64,000 bases of DNA from Hymenobacter canadensis (GCF_027359925.1 NZ_CP114767.1:3410001-3474000); one strand, 5' to 3'; shown: positions 26,711-35,613, counted from the stretch's first letter. The notes: a model not told the origin generated them from the letters alone. A program made the numbers and translations.

Positions 26711-26998
26711 ATGAAAAAGACCTTCGAAGACGAATCCGACGCCCTGTCCACTTCGCCCGCCCAGCCCACCACGGCCCAGAACGCTGCCGTCACGCCGCCT
26801 AACCACGAAAACAAGGAGTCTACGAGCACCCGGATATCCGGCGCCGCCGCCACCGCCGAAACGCCCGTGCCCACCGCCGGCAATGGTGCCCCCGACTACA
26901 GCCAGGTAGAACTGAAGACCGAATCCGAGCTGCCCACGCCCGATAAAGCCGGCGGCAGCGCCACCGAGCCCGAAAGTGGCGGCGGCTACAGCGGCTAA
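26711..26998 (+). CDS. Small disordered hypothetical protein
   Basis: 95 residues starting [14 protein letters not shown]. The whole protein is polar and low in hydrophobics, rich in Ala, Thr, Ser, Pro, Glu and Gly, ending ESGGGYSG, so it is probably intrinsically disordered. No signal peptide. Divergent from fumC and followed by a perfect palindrome. In style it resembles the acidic protein at 45613-46110. No function can be assigned. Confidence 0.5.
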   Translation: MKKTFEDESDALSTSPAQPTTAQNAAVTPPNHENKESTSTRISGAAATAETPVPTAGNGAPDYSQVELKTESELPTPDKAGGSATEPESGGGYSG

Positions 26999-27024
26999 CG
27001 ACGCATTAGCGGGTAGTTACCGCC

Positions 27025-27121
27025 CGTCATGCAGAGGCCGGAGGCCGAAGCATCTCGCCAGTGTAGTAAACTCATTCTACTACACTGGCGAGATGCTTCG
27101 GCCTCCGGCCTCTGCATGACG
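27025..27121. repeat. Perfect 44-bp palindrome, family B, copy 1
   Basis: Arms 27025-27068 and 27078-27121 are exactly complementary with a 9-nt loop. The outer part reads CGTCATGCAGAG and contains GAAGCATCTCGC, shared with the element at 51411-51559. It stands between a plus-strand gene and a minus-strand gene that converge, so it may also serve as a terminator. Confidence 0.9.
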
Positions 27122-27143
27122 TCCTATTAATTCAACTATCCCG

Positions 27144-28499
27144 CTACCGCTGCACAATCTTGAACGGCACGTCCACGACCACTTGGCGGGCGACGCGGCG
27201 GTTGCTTTGCACAGCTGGAAACCAAGCCGGGCCTTCCTGCAGCAGCCGCAGGGCTTCGGCGTCGCACTCCGGCGAGACTTTGCGCAGCACCTTGAAGTCG
27301 CTCAGCTTGCCATCCGTACCCACCAGCAGCTGCACGCGCACGGTTCCTTCCAGGCGCTCGTCCAGGGCTTTTTGCGGATAGTCGAGGCTGTCGCGCAGGT
27401 ACTTGCGCAGGGCGGGGTAGCCGCCGGCCGGGGTGGCGGCTATGCTGGGCAGCATCGGCGGGGCCTCGCGGCGCACCACGACCACCTCGCTCAACTGCCG
27501 GGTGTCGGGCGCCAGCGCCAGCGCTAAAGTGGAATCGGTGGGGCGCAGGGCGCGGGTCTGGGTGGTGTAGCCGATGGAGCTGACGGCCAGCTGAGAAGTC
27601 GTGGCCGGCACGACCACCGAAAATGAGCCGTCCGCATCCGTGCTAGCGCCATTCTGAGTACCGGGCACCAGCACCGTGGCACCCGGCAGCGGCACGCCAG
27701 CTATATCGGTGATGCGGCCCTGCACGGTGCGCGTTGCTTCAGCAGCGGCTGGCGCTGCTGCTACCGAAACGCGGGCCATGCGGGCTTTAGCCGGAGCCGC
27801 GGCCGCCGCTACCGCCACCGACTTGCTCTCCGCAGTATCCGGCGCGGCCACAGCAGCCACGTCCATCGTACTGCCCAGGCCGGAAACCTGACTGTCGGAC
27901 GCGAGGTCAGCCGCCGGACCGGGCACGTCGGCATCGGCTACAACCACTGCCCGCCGCATTGGCGCTGCAGGTGGCCGCCGCAGCGGCGAGGCCGACGGAA
28001 CCGCCGGCGTTACAACCGCCAAATCAGAAGCTGCTGCTGCCGGCTCGGTGGGTTGCACAATGGCGGGCGCGCCAGCAGGTTGACGCGCGGCGGCTTCCGG
28101 AGCCGTGCGGGCTGCCAAATTGGGTGCGCTGCTGAACCGGCTGACTGCCAGCCAGCCCACCACGCTCAACGAAATCAGCAGCACGGCCGCCGCCGCCAGC
28201 GGCCGCCACGCCCACAGCGGAATTACGGTCGGCTCAGGCGCCGTTTCAGTAGTCAACTCGGCCACGCGGGTGTGCAGGCGCTGGCGCAGCGCGGCCAGGC
28301 TGGCCTCGTGGGCGGCGGCGGGCTGCAGCTCCAGGCCTTCCAGCATGTCGGCGCATACAGCGCAATCCAGCGTGTGGGCTTCCACGGCGTGCTCCTCGGC
28401 GGGCGGCAGCTGCCCGGCCACGTACCGGCGCAGCTGCTCCACCGGCAGGTGGGCGCCGGCCGGGGCAGAGGGTGCGGAGGTTGGGTCAGGGCGAGGCAT
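27144..28499 (-). CDS. Anti-sigma factor / TonB C-terminal hybrid membrane protein
   Basis: 451 residues with three parts. The N-terminus has a zinc-type anti-sigma motif His42-x3-Cys46-x2-Cys49 (HTLDCAVC). A transmembrane helix lies at about 100-119. The outer part has an Ala/Pro-rich linker, a carboxypeptidase-regulatory-like domain at about 262-350 (VQGRITDIAGVPLPGATVLV, DADGSFSVVV), and a TonB C-terminal domain at about 375-451 (YPQKALDERLEGTVRVQLLV, PAWFPAVQ). The gene overlaps the ECF sigma gene by 14 bases. It could hold the sigma factor and respond to an envelope signal; the TonB domain suggests contact with an outer-membrane receptor. Confidence 0.82.
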   Translation of the reverse strand: MPRPDPTSAPSAPAGAHLPVEQLRRYVAGQLPPAEEHAVEAHTLDCAVCADMLEGLELQPAAAHEASLAALRQRLHTRVAELTTETAPEPTVIPLWAWRPLAAAAVLLISLSVVGWLAVSRFSSAPNLAARTAPEAAARQPAGAPAIVQPTEPAAAASDLAVVTPAVPSASPLRRPPAAPMRRAVVVADADVPGPAADLASDSQVSGLGSTMDVAAVAAPDTAESKSVAVAAAAAPAKARMARVSVAAAPAAAEATRTVQGRITDIAGVPLPGATVLVPGTQNGASTDADGSFSVVVPATTSQLAVSSIGYTTQTRALRPTDSTLALALAPDTRQLSEVVVVRREAPPMLPSIAATPAGGYPALRKYLRDSLDYPQKALDERLEGTVRVQLLVGTDGKLSDFKVLRKVSPECDAEALRLLQEGPAWFPAVQSNRRVARQVVVDVPFKIVQR

Positions 28500-29097
28500 C
28501 GGAGGCGGAGGCTTGCAGGAGGCGGCGCAGGTTGCGCTTGCCATTTTGGAGGTGGCTTTTTACGGCGTTGAGGTCGAAGCCGGTGAGGGCCGCCACTTCG
28601 CGGTAGCTTTTCTTTTCAAGGTAAAACAGCTCCAAGCACTGGCGCTGACCGGGGGGCAGTTCGGCGAGGGTGTGTTCCAGCTGCTGCAGGTGCTGCTCGT
28701 GCAGCTCGGCGTCGGCGGGGTCGTCGGCGGTCAGATGCCGGGCCGCCACCGATTCCATACCGGCCTCGTCGGAAAAGTGCACCAGCGCGGGGCCGGCCCG
28801 TTGGCGGGCCCGCAGCACCATCAGGCAGTGGTTGCGGGCGGTGGCGTGCAGCCAGGGCGGAAAGTTCTCCACGGTGTGCTGGCGCAGCTTGGGCACCAGC
28901 TGCTCAAAGAGCTGCATCACGGCATCCTGGGCGTCGGCTTCGTCGCGGAGGTAGCGCCGGGCAATGGCCAGCACGCCGCTCATGTGCCGCTCGTAGAGCA
29001 CGCCCAGGTCGGCCACCTCGCCCTGGGCGTGGTAGCGCCGCAGCAGGTCCGCATCGGACAGCTCGGCAGCAGCAACAGGACGACGACGAAACAGCAT
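28486..29097 (-). CDS. RNA polymerase ECF-type sigma factor
   Basis: A 203-residue sigma-70 family factor. Region 2 is visible as DLLRRYHAQGEVADLGVLYE with DAQDAVMQLFEQLV, and region 4 as LPPGQRQCLELFYLEKKSYR followed by EVAALTGFDLNAVKSHLQNG, a helix-turn-helix. It overlaps the downstream anti-sigma/TonB gene, the usual arrangement for a sigma/anti-sigma pair. The regulon is unknown; the pair itself is a common target of such systems. Confidence 0.92.
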   Translation of the reverse strand: MLFRRRPVAAAELSDADLLRRYHAQGEVADLGVLYERHMSGVLAIARRYLRDEADAQDAVMQLFEQLVPKLRQHTVENFPPWLHATARNHCLMVLRARQRAGPALVHFSDEAGMESVAARHLTADDPADAELHEQHLQQLEHTLAELPPGQRQCLELFYLEKKSYREVAALTGFDLNAVKSHLQNGKRNLRRLLQASASDASP

Positions 29098-29195
29098 AGC
29101 GCAACAGCAGAGCCAGCCAGCGGCCCCCAGGTTCCGCCAAGATACGGGCAGCGCGGCGTTTAGCGGCGCGGGTGGCCGGAAAGCGGCAAAGGTGA

Positions 29196-29741
29196 TTACC
29201 GTCTTACGTCAAAGCGGCCGTTGGTCAGACGAATGGTGTCGCAGCCGCCCAGAGCAACAACTTTCACCTCAAAGGTGCCAGAGACGATACCTGCTACTGG
29301 GTCTAGGCGCGTAATGGTAAGCGAGCCTTGCCGATAAGCAAAATCTGATTCGCTGTATGTTTCATCGCAAGGGTCTGGTAGACGAGTGTCTGAATACGCT
29401 ATTTGAGCTATACTATTTGGTAGGGCAAACGAATAGGTGCCAAGACCGGCCAACGGTATAGCCCTTAGTATGATAGTTTGTTGCCGTCTGTCTGCAGCTC
29501 GAAAAGCTTGCAGAGTAAAAGTCCCTCCGTTGAAAGTAGTATCGTACTCGAAGTATAGATTAGGATCAAGTCCCACGCGCCCGGCAGGTGTGAACGGTTC
29601 CCCATTCACAAGGCAGCCGAACGTGTTGGCGCCGGTTTGGGTGGCGGGTGGTAGCTGGGCTTCGGGCGAGGGGTCGTTGTCCTTGCACTTGGAGCATTGC
29701 GAGAGTAGCAGCAGGGCCGCGTAGAGAAATAGTTTGCGCAT
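29196..29741 (-). CDS. Hypothetical lipoprotein (DUF6252-like)
   Basis: 181 residues. MRKLFLYAALLLLSQCSKC is a short lipoprotein signal. The mature domain begins NTFGCLVNGEPFTPAG, which resembles DUF6252-type Bacteroidetes lipoproteins, and ends with an Ig-like pattern (GSLTITRLDPVAGIVSGTFE). The coding sequence is visibly richer in A/T than its neighbours, so recent acquisition is possible. Role unknown. Confidence 0.7.
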   Translation of the reverse strand: MRKLFLYAALLLLSQCSKCKDNDPSPEAQLPPATQTGANTFGCLVNGEPFTPAGRVGLDPNLYFEYDTTFNGGTFTLQAFRAADRRQQTIILRAIPLAGLGTYSFALPNSIAQIAYSDTRLPDPCDETYSESDFAYRQGSLTITRLDPVAGIVSGTFEVKVVALGGCDTIRLTNGRFDVRR

Positions 29742-29913
29742 ACAACGCTATAAAGACAGGGATAAATGGCGCCGATAGGCAGCCTTAAGGTAGCAAAGAT
29801 TTACGGCTGCCTGCCGGAGCGCATCAGCAAGGAAACCTGCCGCCAAATGCCGTTCTTGCTAAACTTTTTGGCGCAAATCTGCCTTACACCCATTCTCCCC
29901 AACCTGTTTAGGA

Positions 29914-31296
29914 ATGGCCAAGCTCAAGACCTTATTTTTCTGCCAGAACTGCGGCGCCCAAAGCGCTAAGTGGCTCGGCCGCTGCACTAGCTGCGGCGAG
30001 TGGAACACCTTCGTGGAGGAAGTCATCCAGAAGGAAGACACCTCGGCGGCCGGCTCCTGGAAAGCCGCCACCACGGTGGGCACTACCAAGGCCGCCAAGC
30101 CCCGCGTCATCTCCGAGATTCACTTCGAGGAAGAGTCGCGCTTCGATACCAACGACGGCGAGCTGAACCGGGTGCTGGGCGGCGGCCTCGTGCCGGGCTC
30201 CCTGGTGCTCATCGGCGGCGAGCCGGGCATCGGCAAAAGCACGCTCATGCTCCAGATTGCCATGAGCCTCACGCAGATGAAGGTGCTCTACATCTCGGGC
30301 GAGGAAAGCGAGCAGCAGATCAAGATGCGCGCCGAGCGCCTCGGCGAGCAGCACCCCAACTGCTACATCCTCACCGAAACCAACACCCAGAACATCTTCA
30401 AGCAGATCGACGCGCTGCAACCCAACGTGGTCATCGTCGATTCCATCCAGACGCTGCACTCGCAGCTGGTGGAGTCGGGGGCGGGCTCCGTGAGCCAGGT
30501 GCGCGAGTGCACCCAGGAGCTGCTCAAGTACGCCAAGGAAACCGGCGTGCCGGTGCTGCTCATCGGCCACATCACCAAGGACGGCTCCATTGCGGGCCCC
30601 AAAATCCTGGAGCACATGGTGGACACCGTGCTGCAGTTTGAGGGCGACCGGCACCTGAGCTACCGCATCCTGCGCACCACCAAAAACCGCTTCGGCAGCA
30701 CCTCCGAGCTGGGCATCTACGAGATGCAGGGCTCGGGGCTGCGGCAGGTGAGCAACCCCTCCGAAATCCTGCTCTCGCAGCGCGCCGAAAGCCTCAGCGG
30801 CATGGCCATCGGGGCCACGCTGGAAGGCAACCGCCCGCTGCTGGTGGAAGTGCAGGCCCTCGTGACGCCCGCCACCTACGGCACGCCCCAGCGGTCGGCT
30901 ACGGGCTTCGATGCCAAGCGCTTACAGATGCTGCTGGCGGTACTGGAGAAGCGCAGCGGCCTGCGCCTCGGCCAGCACGACGTGTTCCTCAACATTGCCG
31001 GCGGCCTGCGCCTCGACGACCCCGCGCTGGACCTGGCCGTGTGCGCCGCCGTGGTGTCGTCGCTCAACGACTTGCCTATCCGGGGCGAAGTGTGCCTGGC
31101 GGCGGAAGTGGGGCTGAGCGGCGAAATCCGGGCCGTGAGCCGCCTCGACCAGCGCCTGAGTGAGGCGGAGAAGCTGGGCTTCGCCGAAATGTACATCTCC
31201 CAGTACAACGCCCGCGGCCTCGATCTGGCCCGATATGGGATTCGGGTGCAGCCGGCGGGCCGCCTGGATGAAGTATTGCAGGGTTTGTTTGGATAA
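29914..31296 (+). CDS. radA: DNA repair protein RadA
   Basis: 460 residues, normal for RadA/Sms. An N-terminal zinc ribbon (CQNCGAQSAKWLGRCTSC), Walker A GGEPGIGKST at residues 101-110, the RadA-specific KNRFG motif, and a C-terminal Lon-protease-like domain (HDVFLNIAGGLRLDDPALDL) are present in order. RadA drives branch migration in recombinational repair. The start follows a 145-base gap with no clear hairpin. Confidence 0.96.
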   Translation: MAKLKTLFFCQNCGAQSAKWLGRCTSCGEWNTFVEEVIQKEDTSAAGSWKAATTVGTTKAAKPRVISEIHFEEESRFDTNDGELNRVLGGGLVPGSLVLIGGEPGIGKSTLMLQIAMSLTQMKVLYISGEESEQQIKMRAERLGEQHPNCYILTETNTQNIFKQIDALQPNVVIVDSIQTLHSQLVESGAGSVSQVRECTQELLKYAKETGVPVLLIGHITKDGSIAGPKILEHMVDTVLQFEGDRHLSYRILRTTKNRFGSTSELGIYEMQGSGLRQVSNPSEILLSQRAESLSGMAIGATLEGNRPLLVEVQALVTPATYGTPQRSATGFDAKRLQMLLAVLEKRSGLRLGQHDVFLNIAGGLRLDDPALDLAVCAAVVSSLNDLPIRGEVCLAAEVGLSGEIRAVSRLDQRLSEAEKLGFAEMYISQYNARGLDLARYGIRVQPAGRLDEVLQGLFG

Positions 31297-31350
31297 ATCC
31301 GCCAAAAAACCGGGGTGGTAGTGCGGTACGAAAAAAAGACATAATTCGGA

Positions 31351-31383
31351 TTGGACTATCACAACCCAAAACCCGTATCTTCG
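31351..31383 (+). promoter_or_regulatory. Putative promoter
   Basis: TTG at 31351-31353 and TATCTTCG at 31376-31383 are separated by 22 nt, one mismatch from the TTG / TAnnTTTG Bacteroidetes pattern. It lies about 105 nt before the thioredoxin-fold gene. Confidence 0.4.
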
Positions 31384-31488
31384 GTACAGGAATTGACTTT
31401 TACCGCGAATAGGGACACTGTCCAGCTTACCGCTGCAGCCCCTGCCAGCGGTCCGGTTCCGACGCTAGTTCCTGCAATACCCGTTCTG

Positions 31489-32958
31489 ATGTCATACTCT
31501 ATTCGCTTTCTCGCCGGGTGGCTGCTGGCTGCGGGCCTCACTGCCCTCTCTTCAGGGGCGCAGGCCCAGGGTACGGTCACGCTCACCGGCAAAGTAAGCG
31601 GCCGCACCAACGACACCATCGCCGTATCGGTCCGCGAAAACCCCCTCGACCCCAAGGAGCAGATCACCTACGCCCGCCTCGATGACAAAGGCGAGTTCCG
31701 GATGGCCCTCAAGCTCGACGGTCCCGCCCGCGCCGACCTCGTGTACGGCGACGACGTGGCCGACCTGTTTCTGGAGCCCGGCGACGCGCTGGACATCCGC
31801 TTCCGGGGCAGCAACATGGCGGGCTCGGTGCGCTACAAAGGCAAGGGCGCCGACGCCAACACCTACCTGACCGACGTGACGGAGCAGTTCATTGAAAATG
31901 ATGGTTTTCAGGCCCTGCCCGACAACATCATGCTCTACGAGCCTGGCTTTCTGTCGTTTCTGGACTACCGCCGCAAGGAGGAAAGCAAGTTTCTGAAGAA
32001 CGCGCTGGAAGACAACAAGTTCAGCGAGGCGTTTCGGCAATATGCCAAGGCTGAAATCGACTACAGCTACGCCAACGACCGGCTGACGTTCCCGGATCTG
32101 CGCGAGCAGGTGGTAGCCACCGAGGGCCGCCTGAAAATGTCGCCGACGTTCTACGAGTTCCTCAACGACAAGAGCCTGACCAACAACGCTCAGGCCATGC
32201 AGAGTGAGATGTACCAGGAGTTTCTGCTCAACTACGTCCACTACCTGGCCAACAGCAACGGCAAGCTCCGCACCCACCCCGACTTCTACCAGGCCTGCTA
32301 CGACATCGCTAAAAACCAGCTCAGCGGCCCCGTGCGGCCTATCATCATGGGCCGGGTGCTGCAGGAGTCATTCCGGTTTGGGCACGTGAAGCAGTCGGCG
32401 GCTATGCTGGCCGATTTCCGCACCATTGATACCAAAAACCGCTACGCCCCGGTGTTGCAGCAGGACTTCGATACCCACAAGGCCTTTGCCATTGGCGCGC
32501 CGGCACCGGAGTTCCGGCTGCAGACCGTCAACGGCGACTCGGTGAGCTTGCGCGACTTCCGGGGCAAGCTGGTGTACCTCAATTTCTGGCGCACCACCAG
32601 CGGCCTGAGCTTGCGCGACCTGCCGTACGCCGCCGATCTGGCCAAGAAGTTTGAGGGCAAGAACATCGTGTTCATCAACATTGCCCTCGACGAAAACGAA
32701 GGCGCTTGGAAGCAGCTCGTGACCAGCAAGCGCCTGCCGGGCGTGCAGGCCCGCGCCGCCGGCGGCATGCGCAGCCCCATTCTGCGCGCTTACGCCCTCG
32801 ATGATGTGCCGGCCTACTTCCTGCTGGCCGAGGACGGCACCTTCCTCAACACCAAGCCCAAGCGCCTGAGCAGCCGCGCCGCCGTCGACGAAATCAAGGA
32901 GTCGTTTGGCAAGGCCAGCACCTACACCAGCCTGCTCTCCAACGAAACGGCCAAGTAA
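31489..32958 (+). CDS. Exported TlpA-like thioredoxin-fold protein lacking CxxC
   Basis: 489 residues with an N-terminal signal peptide (SIRFLAGWLLAAGLTALSSG, then AQAQG). The N-terminal half is the DUF4369-like/beta-rich region common in Bacteroidetes TlpA relatives; residues about 345-485 form the thioredoxin-like domain (APAPEFRLQTVNGDSVSLRD, GKLVYLNFWRTTSGLSLRDL, VPAYFLLAEDGTF). At the active site, where WCxxC is expected, the sequence is WRTTSG, so disulfide chemistry is not possible. ATG at 31489 is the start that yields the signal peptide. Confidence 0.82.
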   Translation: MSYSIRFLAGWLLAAGLTALSSGAQAQGTVTLTGKVSGRTNDTIAVSVRENPLDPKEQITYARLDDKGEFRMALKLDGPARADLVYGDDVADLFLEPGDALDIRFRGSNMAGSVRYKGKGADANTYLTDVTEQFIENDGFQALPDNIMLYEPGFLSFLDYRRKEESKFLKNALEDNKFSEAFRQYAKAEIDYSYANDRLTFPDLREQVVATEGRLKMSPTFYEFLNDKSLTNNAQAMQSEMYQEFLLNYVHYLANSNGKLRTHPDFYQACYDIAKNQLSGPVRPIIMGRVLQESFRFGHVKQSAAMLADFRTIDTKNRYAPVLQQDFDTHKAFAIGAPAPEFRLQTVNGDSVSLRDFRGKLVYLNFWRTTSGLSLRDLPYAADLAKKFEGKNIVFINIALDENEGAWKQLVTSKRLPGVQARAAGGMRSPILRAYALDDVPAYFLLAEDGTFLNTKPKRLSSRAAVDEIKESFGKASTYTSLLSNETAK

Positions 32959-32981
32959 GCACTACCTCTTTTCTATACTTG

Positions 32982-33015
32982 AAAAACGCCTTCTGCCCTG
33001 GCAGAAGGCGTTTTT
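32982..33015. terminator. Terminator hairpin
   Basis: Near-perfect palindrome (32982-32997 with 33000-33015), AAAAACGCCTTCTG stem with T5 at the end, just after the TlpA-like gene. Confidence 0.92.
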
Positions 33016-33062
33016 GTTGCTATCGGGGGTGGCAGCGTGCCAGCCCCTACCTTTACTGCCGC

Positions 33063-34085
33063 ATGGCCTCTCTGCTCACCGACTCCGTTATTTTTCTTTC
33101 GAAAGCTACGCCGCGCCGCGTCTGGAATGCGGCGCAGGTGGTGGGCGGCTACGCCCTGAGCAAGCTCACGGGCAAGGCGCGCCACTGGGGCCTGCCGGTG
33201 GCCCTCAGCTTCGAGCCGACAACCAGCTGCAACCTGCGCTGCCCGGAGTGCCCCAGCGGCCTGCGCAGCTTCACCCGGCCCACCGGCATGCTGCCCGACG
33301 AGCTGTTCCGCAAAACCATCGATGAGGTGGCCTCGCGGCTGTGGTATTTGATTTTCTACTTCCAGGGCGAGCCGTACCTGCACCCCAACTTCCTGGATCT
33401 GGTGAAGTATGCCGCCGACAAGGGCATCTATACCGCTACCAGCACCAACGCCCATTACCTCAACGACCACAACGCCCGCCGCACCGTGGAAAGCGGCCTC
33501 GACCGGCTCATCATCTCCCTCGACGGAACTACCCAGGACGTGTACCAGCAGTACCGCGTGGGCGGCAAGCTCGACAAGGTGTTGGAAGGAACCCGCAACC
33601 TGATTAAGTGGCGGCGGGAGCTGAAAAGCCAGACGCCGCGGGTGGTGTTCCAGTTTCTAGTGGTGCGCCCCAATGAGCACCAGATGGACGAAGCCCGGCA
33701 GATGGCCAAGGACATGGGCGTGGATGACGTGTGGTTCAAGACGGCCCAGATCTACGACTACCAGCACGGCTCGCCGCTGATTCCGACCATCGACTATTAC
33801 TCGCGCTACGAAAACAACCAGGACGGCACCTGGAGCATCAAGAACCGGCTGCTCAACCACTGCTGGAAGATGTGGCACAGTTGCGTGATAACCTGGGACG
33901 GCCTCGTGGTGCCCTGCTGCTTCGACAAAGACGCCGAGTACCGCCTCGGCGACCTGAAAACCCAAACCTTCCGCCAGCTCTGGCACGGCCCCAAATACCG
34001 CCAGTTCCGGGCCTCCCTGCTCAAAGGCCGCGACCAGATAGACATGTGCCGCAACTGCACCGAGGGCACCAAGGTCTGGGGCTAA
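33063..34085 (+). CDS. Radical SAM / SPASM domain protein
   Basis: 340 residues. The radical SAM cluster motif is CNLRCPEC (CxxxCxxC) at about residues 53-60. The C-terminal SPASM region contributes further cysteines (HCWKMWHSCVITWDGLVVPC, CRNCTEG). SPASM proteins usually hold extra Fe-S clusters and modify peptides or metabolites; no precursor peptide gene is visible next to it, so the substrate is unknown. A TACCTTTA box lies directly upstream of the ATG. Bacteroidetes genomes commonly carry this type as a single gene. Confidence 0.88.
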   Translation: MASLLTDSVIFLSKATPRRVWNAAQVVGGYALSKLTGKARHWGLPVALSFEPTTSCNLRCPECPSGLRSFTRPTGMLPDELFRKTIDEVASRLWYLIFYFQGEPYLHPNFLDLVKYAADKGIYTATSTNAHYLNDHNARRTVESGLDRLIISLDGTTQDVYQQYRVGGKLDKVLEGTRNLIKWRRELKSQTPRVVFQFLVVRPNEHQMDEARQMAKDMGVDDVWFKTAQIYDYQHGSPLIPTIDYYSRYENNQDGTWSIKNRLLNHCWKMWHSCVITWDGLVVPCCFDKDAEYRLGDLKTQTFRQLWHGPKYRQFRASLLKGRDQIDMCRNCTEGTKVWG

Positions 34086-34104
34086 CTCGCTGGTGACCGC
34101 GCCA

Positions 34105-34149
34105 GTAGCGCGAACGGCGCGGCGGCGCGAACTACAAAGTTCGCGCTAC
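34105..34149. repeat. Inverted repeat, family E, short copy
   Basis: GTAGCGCGAAC (34105-34115) pairs with GTTCGCGCTAC (34139-34149). The same outer arms recur at 52343-52427 in a longer version. Confidence 0.75.
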
Positions 34150-34225
34150 GGCACGGCGTAGCGGCCGTGCGTGCGTGTGGCCTGGTTTCTATCTTGCCGT
34201 ATTGCTCACCTTACTGCCCGTTTCT

Positions 34226-35140
34226 ATGTTCGGCCTGACCCAGATCGACAAAGCCTTTACTATGCTGACCCGCAAGCTGATTGGCTGGGGCCAGGAGTTC
34301 ATTGTGATGCTGCCCAATCTGCTGATTGCGGCCCTAGTACTGGTGGCCACGCTCTACGCGGCACGACTAAGCAAACGCCTCATCATCAGCGTTTTTCCGC
34401 GCATCTCGCCCAGCACCGCCCTGCGCGATTTGGTGGCCACGCTCAGCTATGTGCTGGTGCTGCTCATCGGGCTGTTCTTCGTGCTGGAGGTGCTCAATCT
34501 GCAGAAAACCGTCACGTCGCTGCTAGCGGGCGTGGGCATTATCGGGCTGGCGCTGGGCTTTGCGTTTCAGGACATTGCGGCCAACTTTATCAGCGGCATC
34601 ATTCTGGTGCTGCAGCGGCCGTTCACGGTCGGCGACGTCATCAAGACCAACGACTACACCGGTCTGGTGGAGCGCGTAAGCCTGCGCACCACCGACCTGC
34701 GCCAAGCTACCGGCGAGCTGGTACGCGTGCCCAACCGCAAGGTGTTCGAAAACGCCCTCATCAACTTCACCATCAACAGCTTTCGGCGCGTGGATGTGGA
34801 CTGCGGCGTAACCTACGATGCCGACCTGGACGAGGTGCGCAACGTGGCGCTGGCCGCCATCCGCGACGTGCCCAACCTGGCCCCCGAACGCCAGCCCGAT
34901 GTGATGTTCACCGAGTTCGGCGAGAGTGCCATTGCGTTTCAGGTGCGGTTCTGGGTGCCGTTTGAGCGGCAGCTCGACTACGTGTCGGCCAAGAGCGAGG
35001 CCATCATGCGCATCAAGCGCGCCTTCGACGCGGCCGGCATCGTCATTCCGTTCCCGATCCGGACGCTGGACGTGCCGGAAACGGTACTGCGCCGGCTGGC
35101 CCCGCCGCCAGCCGACCCGCCGGAAACGCCGAAAGCCTAG
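34226..35140 (+). CDS. Mechanosensitive ion channel family protein (MscS type)
   Basis: 304 residues. Three hydrophobic segments precede the MscS pore helix and beta domain (LLAGVGIIGLALGFAFQDIA, then NFISGIILVLQRPFTVGDVI). VPNRKVFENALINF is the conserved MscS_beta text. It would open under membrane tension to release solutes. The start at ATG 34226 is preferred over the upstream GTG (34175), because a TATCTTGC promoter box at 34190-34197 lies between them. Confidence 0.9.
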   Translation: MFGLTQIDKAFTMLTRKLIGWGQEFIVMLPNLLIAALVLVATLYAARLSKRLIISVFPRISPSTALRDLVATLSYVLVLLIGLFFVLEVLNLQKTVTSLLAGVGIIGLALGFAFQDIAANFISGIILVLQRPFTVGDVIKTNDYTGLVERVSLRTTDLRQATGELVRVPNRKVFENALINFTINSFRRVDVDCGVTYDADLDEVRNVALAAIRDVPNLAPERQPDVMFTEFGESAIAFQVRFWVPFERQLDYVSAKSEAIMRIKRAFDAAGIVIPFPIRTLDVPETVLRRLAPPPADPPETPKA

Positions 35141-35157
35141 CCATCCTTCAGACACAC

Positions 35158-35193
35158 AAAAAGGCGCCCGGAACGAATTCCGGACGCCTTTTT
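35158..35193. terminator. Terminator hairpin
   Basis: 35158-35173 pairs with 35178-35193 (one mismatch), ending in a T run; follows the MscS gene and faces the next minus-strand gene. Confidence 0.88.
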
Positions 35194-35221
35194 TATGCGG
35201 AGCGGGGCCGAAGCCGGCCGC

Positions 35222-35563
35222 TTACTTATGGTTCTTGTCCAGGTCTTTGCCGAGGTCTTCTACTGTGCGCAGGAACTCGTCCACGTCGCCGTCGGCATAG
35301 GTGCCGAAAGCGGTGGAAATGGTGCCTTTCACGCCGTCAGCCGTTTTGATGGCGTAGAGGATGGACATGTCGTCGGGGTTACTTTCGCCCTCGAAGCGGT
35401 AGAAATCCACGATGGTTACCTCACCGGGTGCGTAGCCCTTGCTGCGGTCGTCGCCGAAAGGAAACAGCCGGCCATCTGCCACCCGGAAATCAGCCGTGAA
35501 ACCGTCTTTGGTGAGCTGCTGCTCTACTTTCACGAGGGAGCGTTCTTCTTCTTTGTCTTGCAT
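35222..35563 (-). CDS. Small conserved hypothetical protein (often misnamed PRPP synthetase)
   Basis: 113 residues from MQDKEEERSLVKVEQQL. The core TIVDFYRFEGESNPDDMSIL and YAIKTADGVKGTISTAFGTY matches a small Bacteroidetes family whose database entries often read phosphoribosylpyrophosphate synthetase. It is a third of the length of that enzyme and has no PRPP-binding loop, so the name is wrong. No signal or membrane segment. The true function is not known. Confidence 0.7.
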   Translation of the reverse strand: MQDKEEERSLVKVEQQLTKDGFTADFRVADGRLFPFGDDRSKGYAPGEVTIVDFYRFEGESNPDDMSILYAIKTADGVKGTISTAFGTYADGDVDEFLRTVEDLGKDLDKNHK

Positions 35564-35613
35564 GGTTGTGTGGTATGCGAGGGTGGAAACAGGCCGTGGA
35601 AACAGGGGCAACT

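Noticed and set aside
26518..26883. N-terminal extension of fumarase to 26883
   Set aside because: The extra 122 codons are not fumarase-like and the family start [12 protein letters not shown] is at 26517.
35222..35563. Phosphoribosylpyrophosphate synthetase
   Set aside because: Far too short and without the PRPP-binding loop; the name is a database carry-over for this small family.
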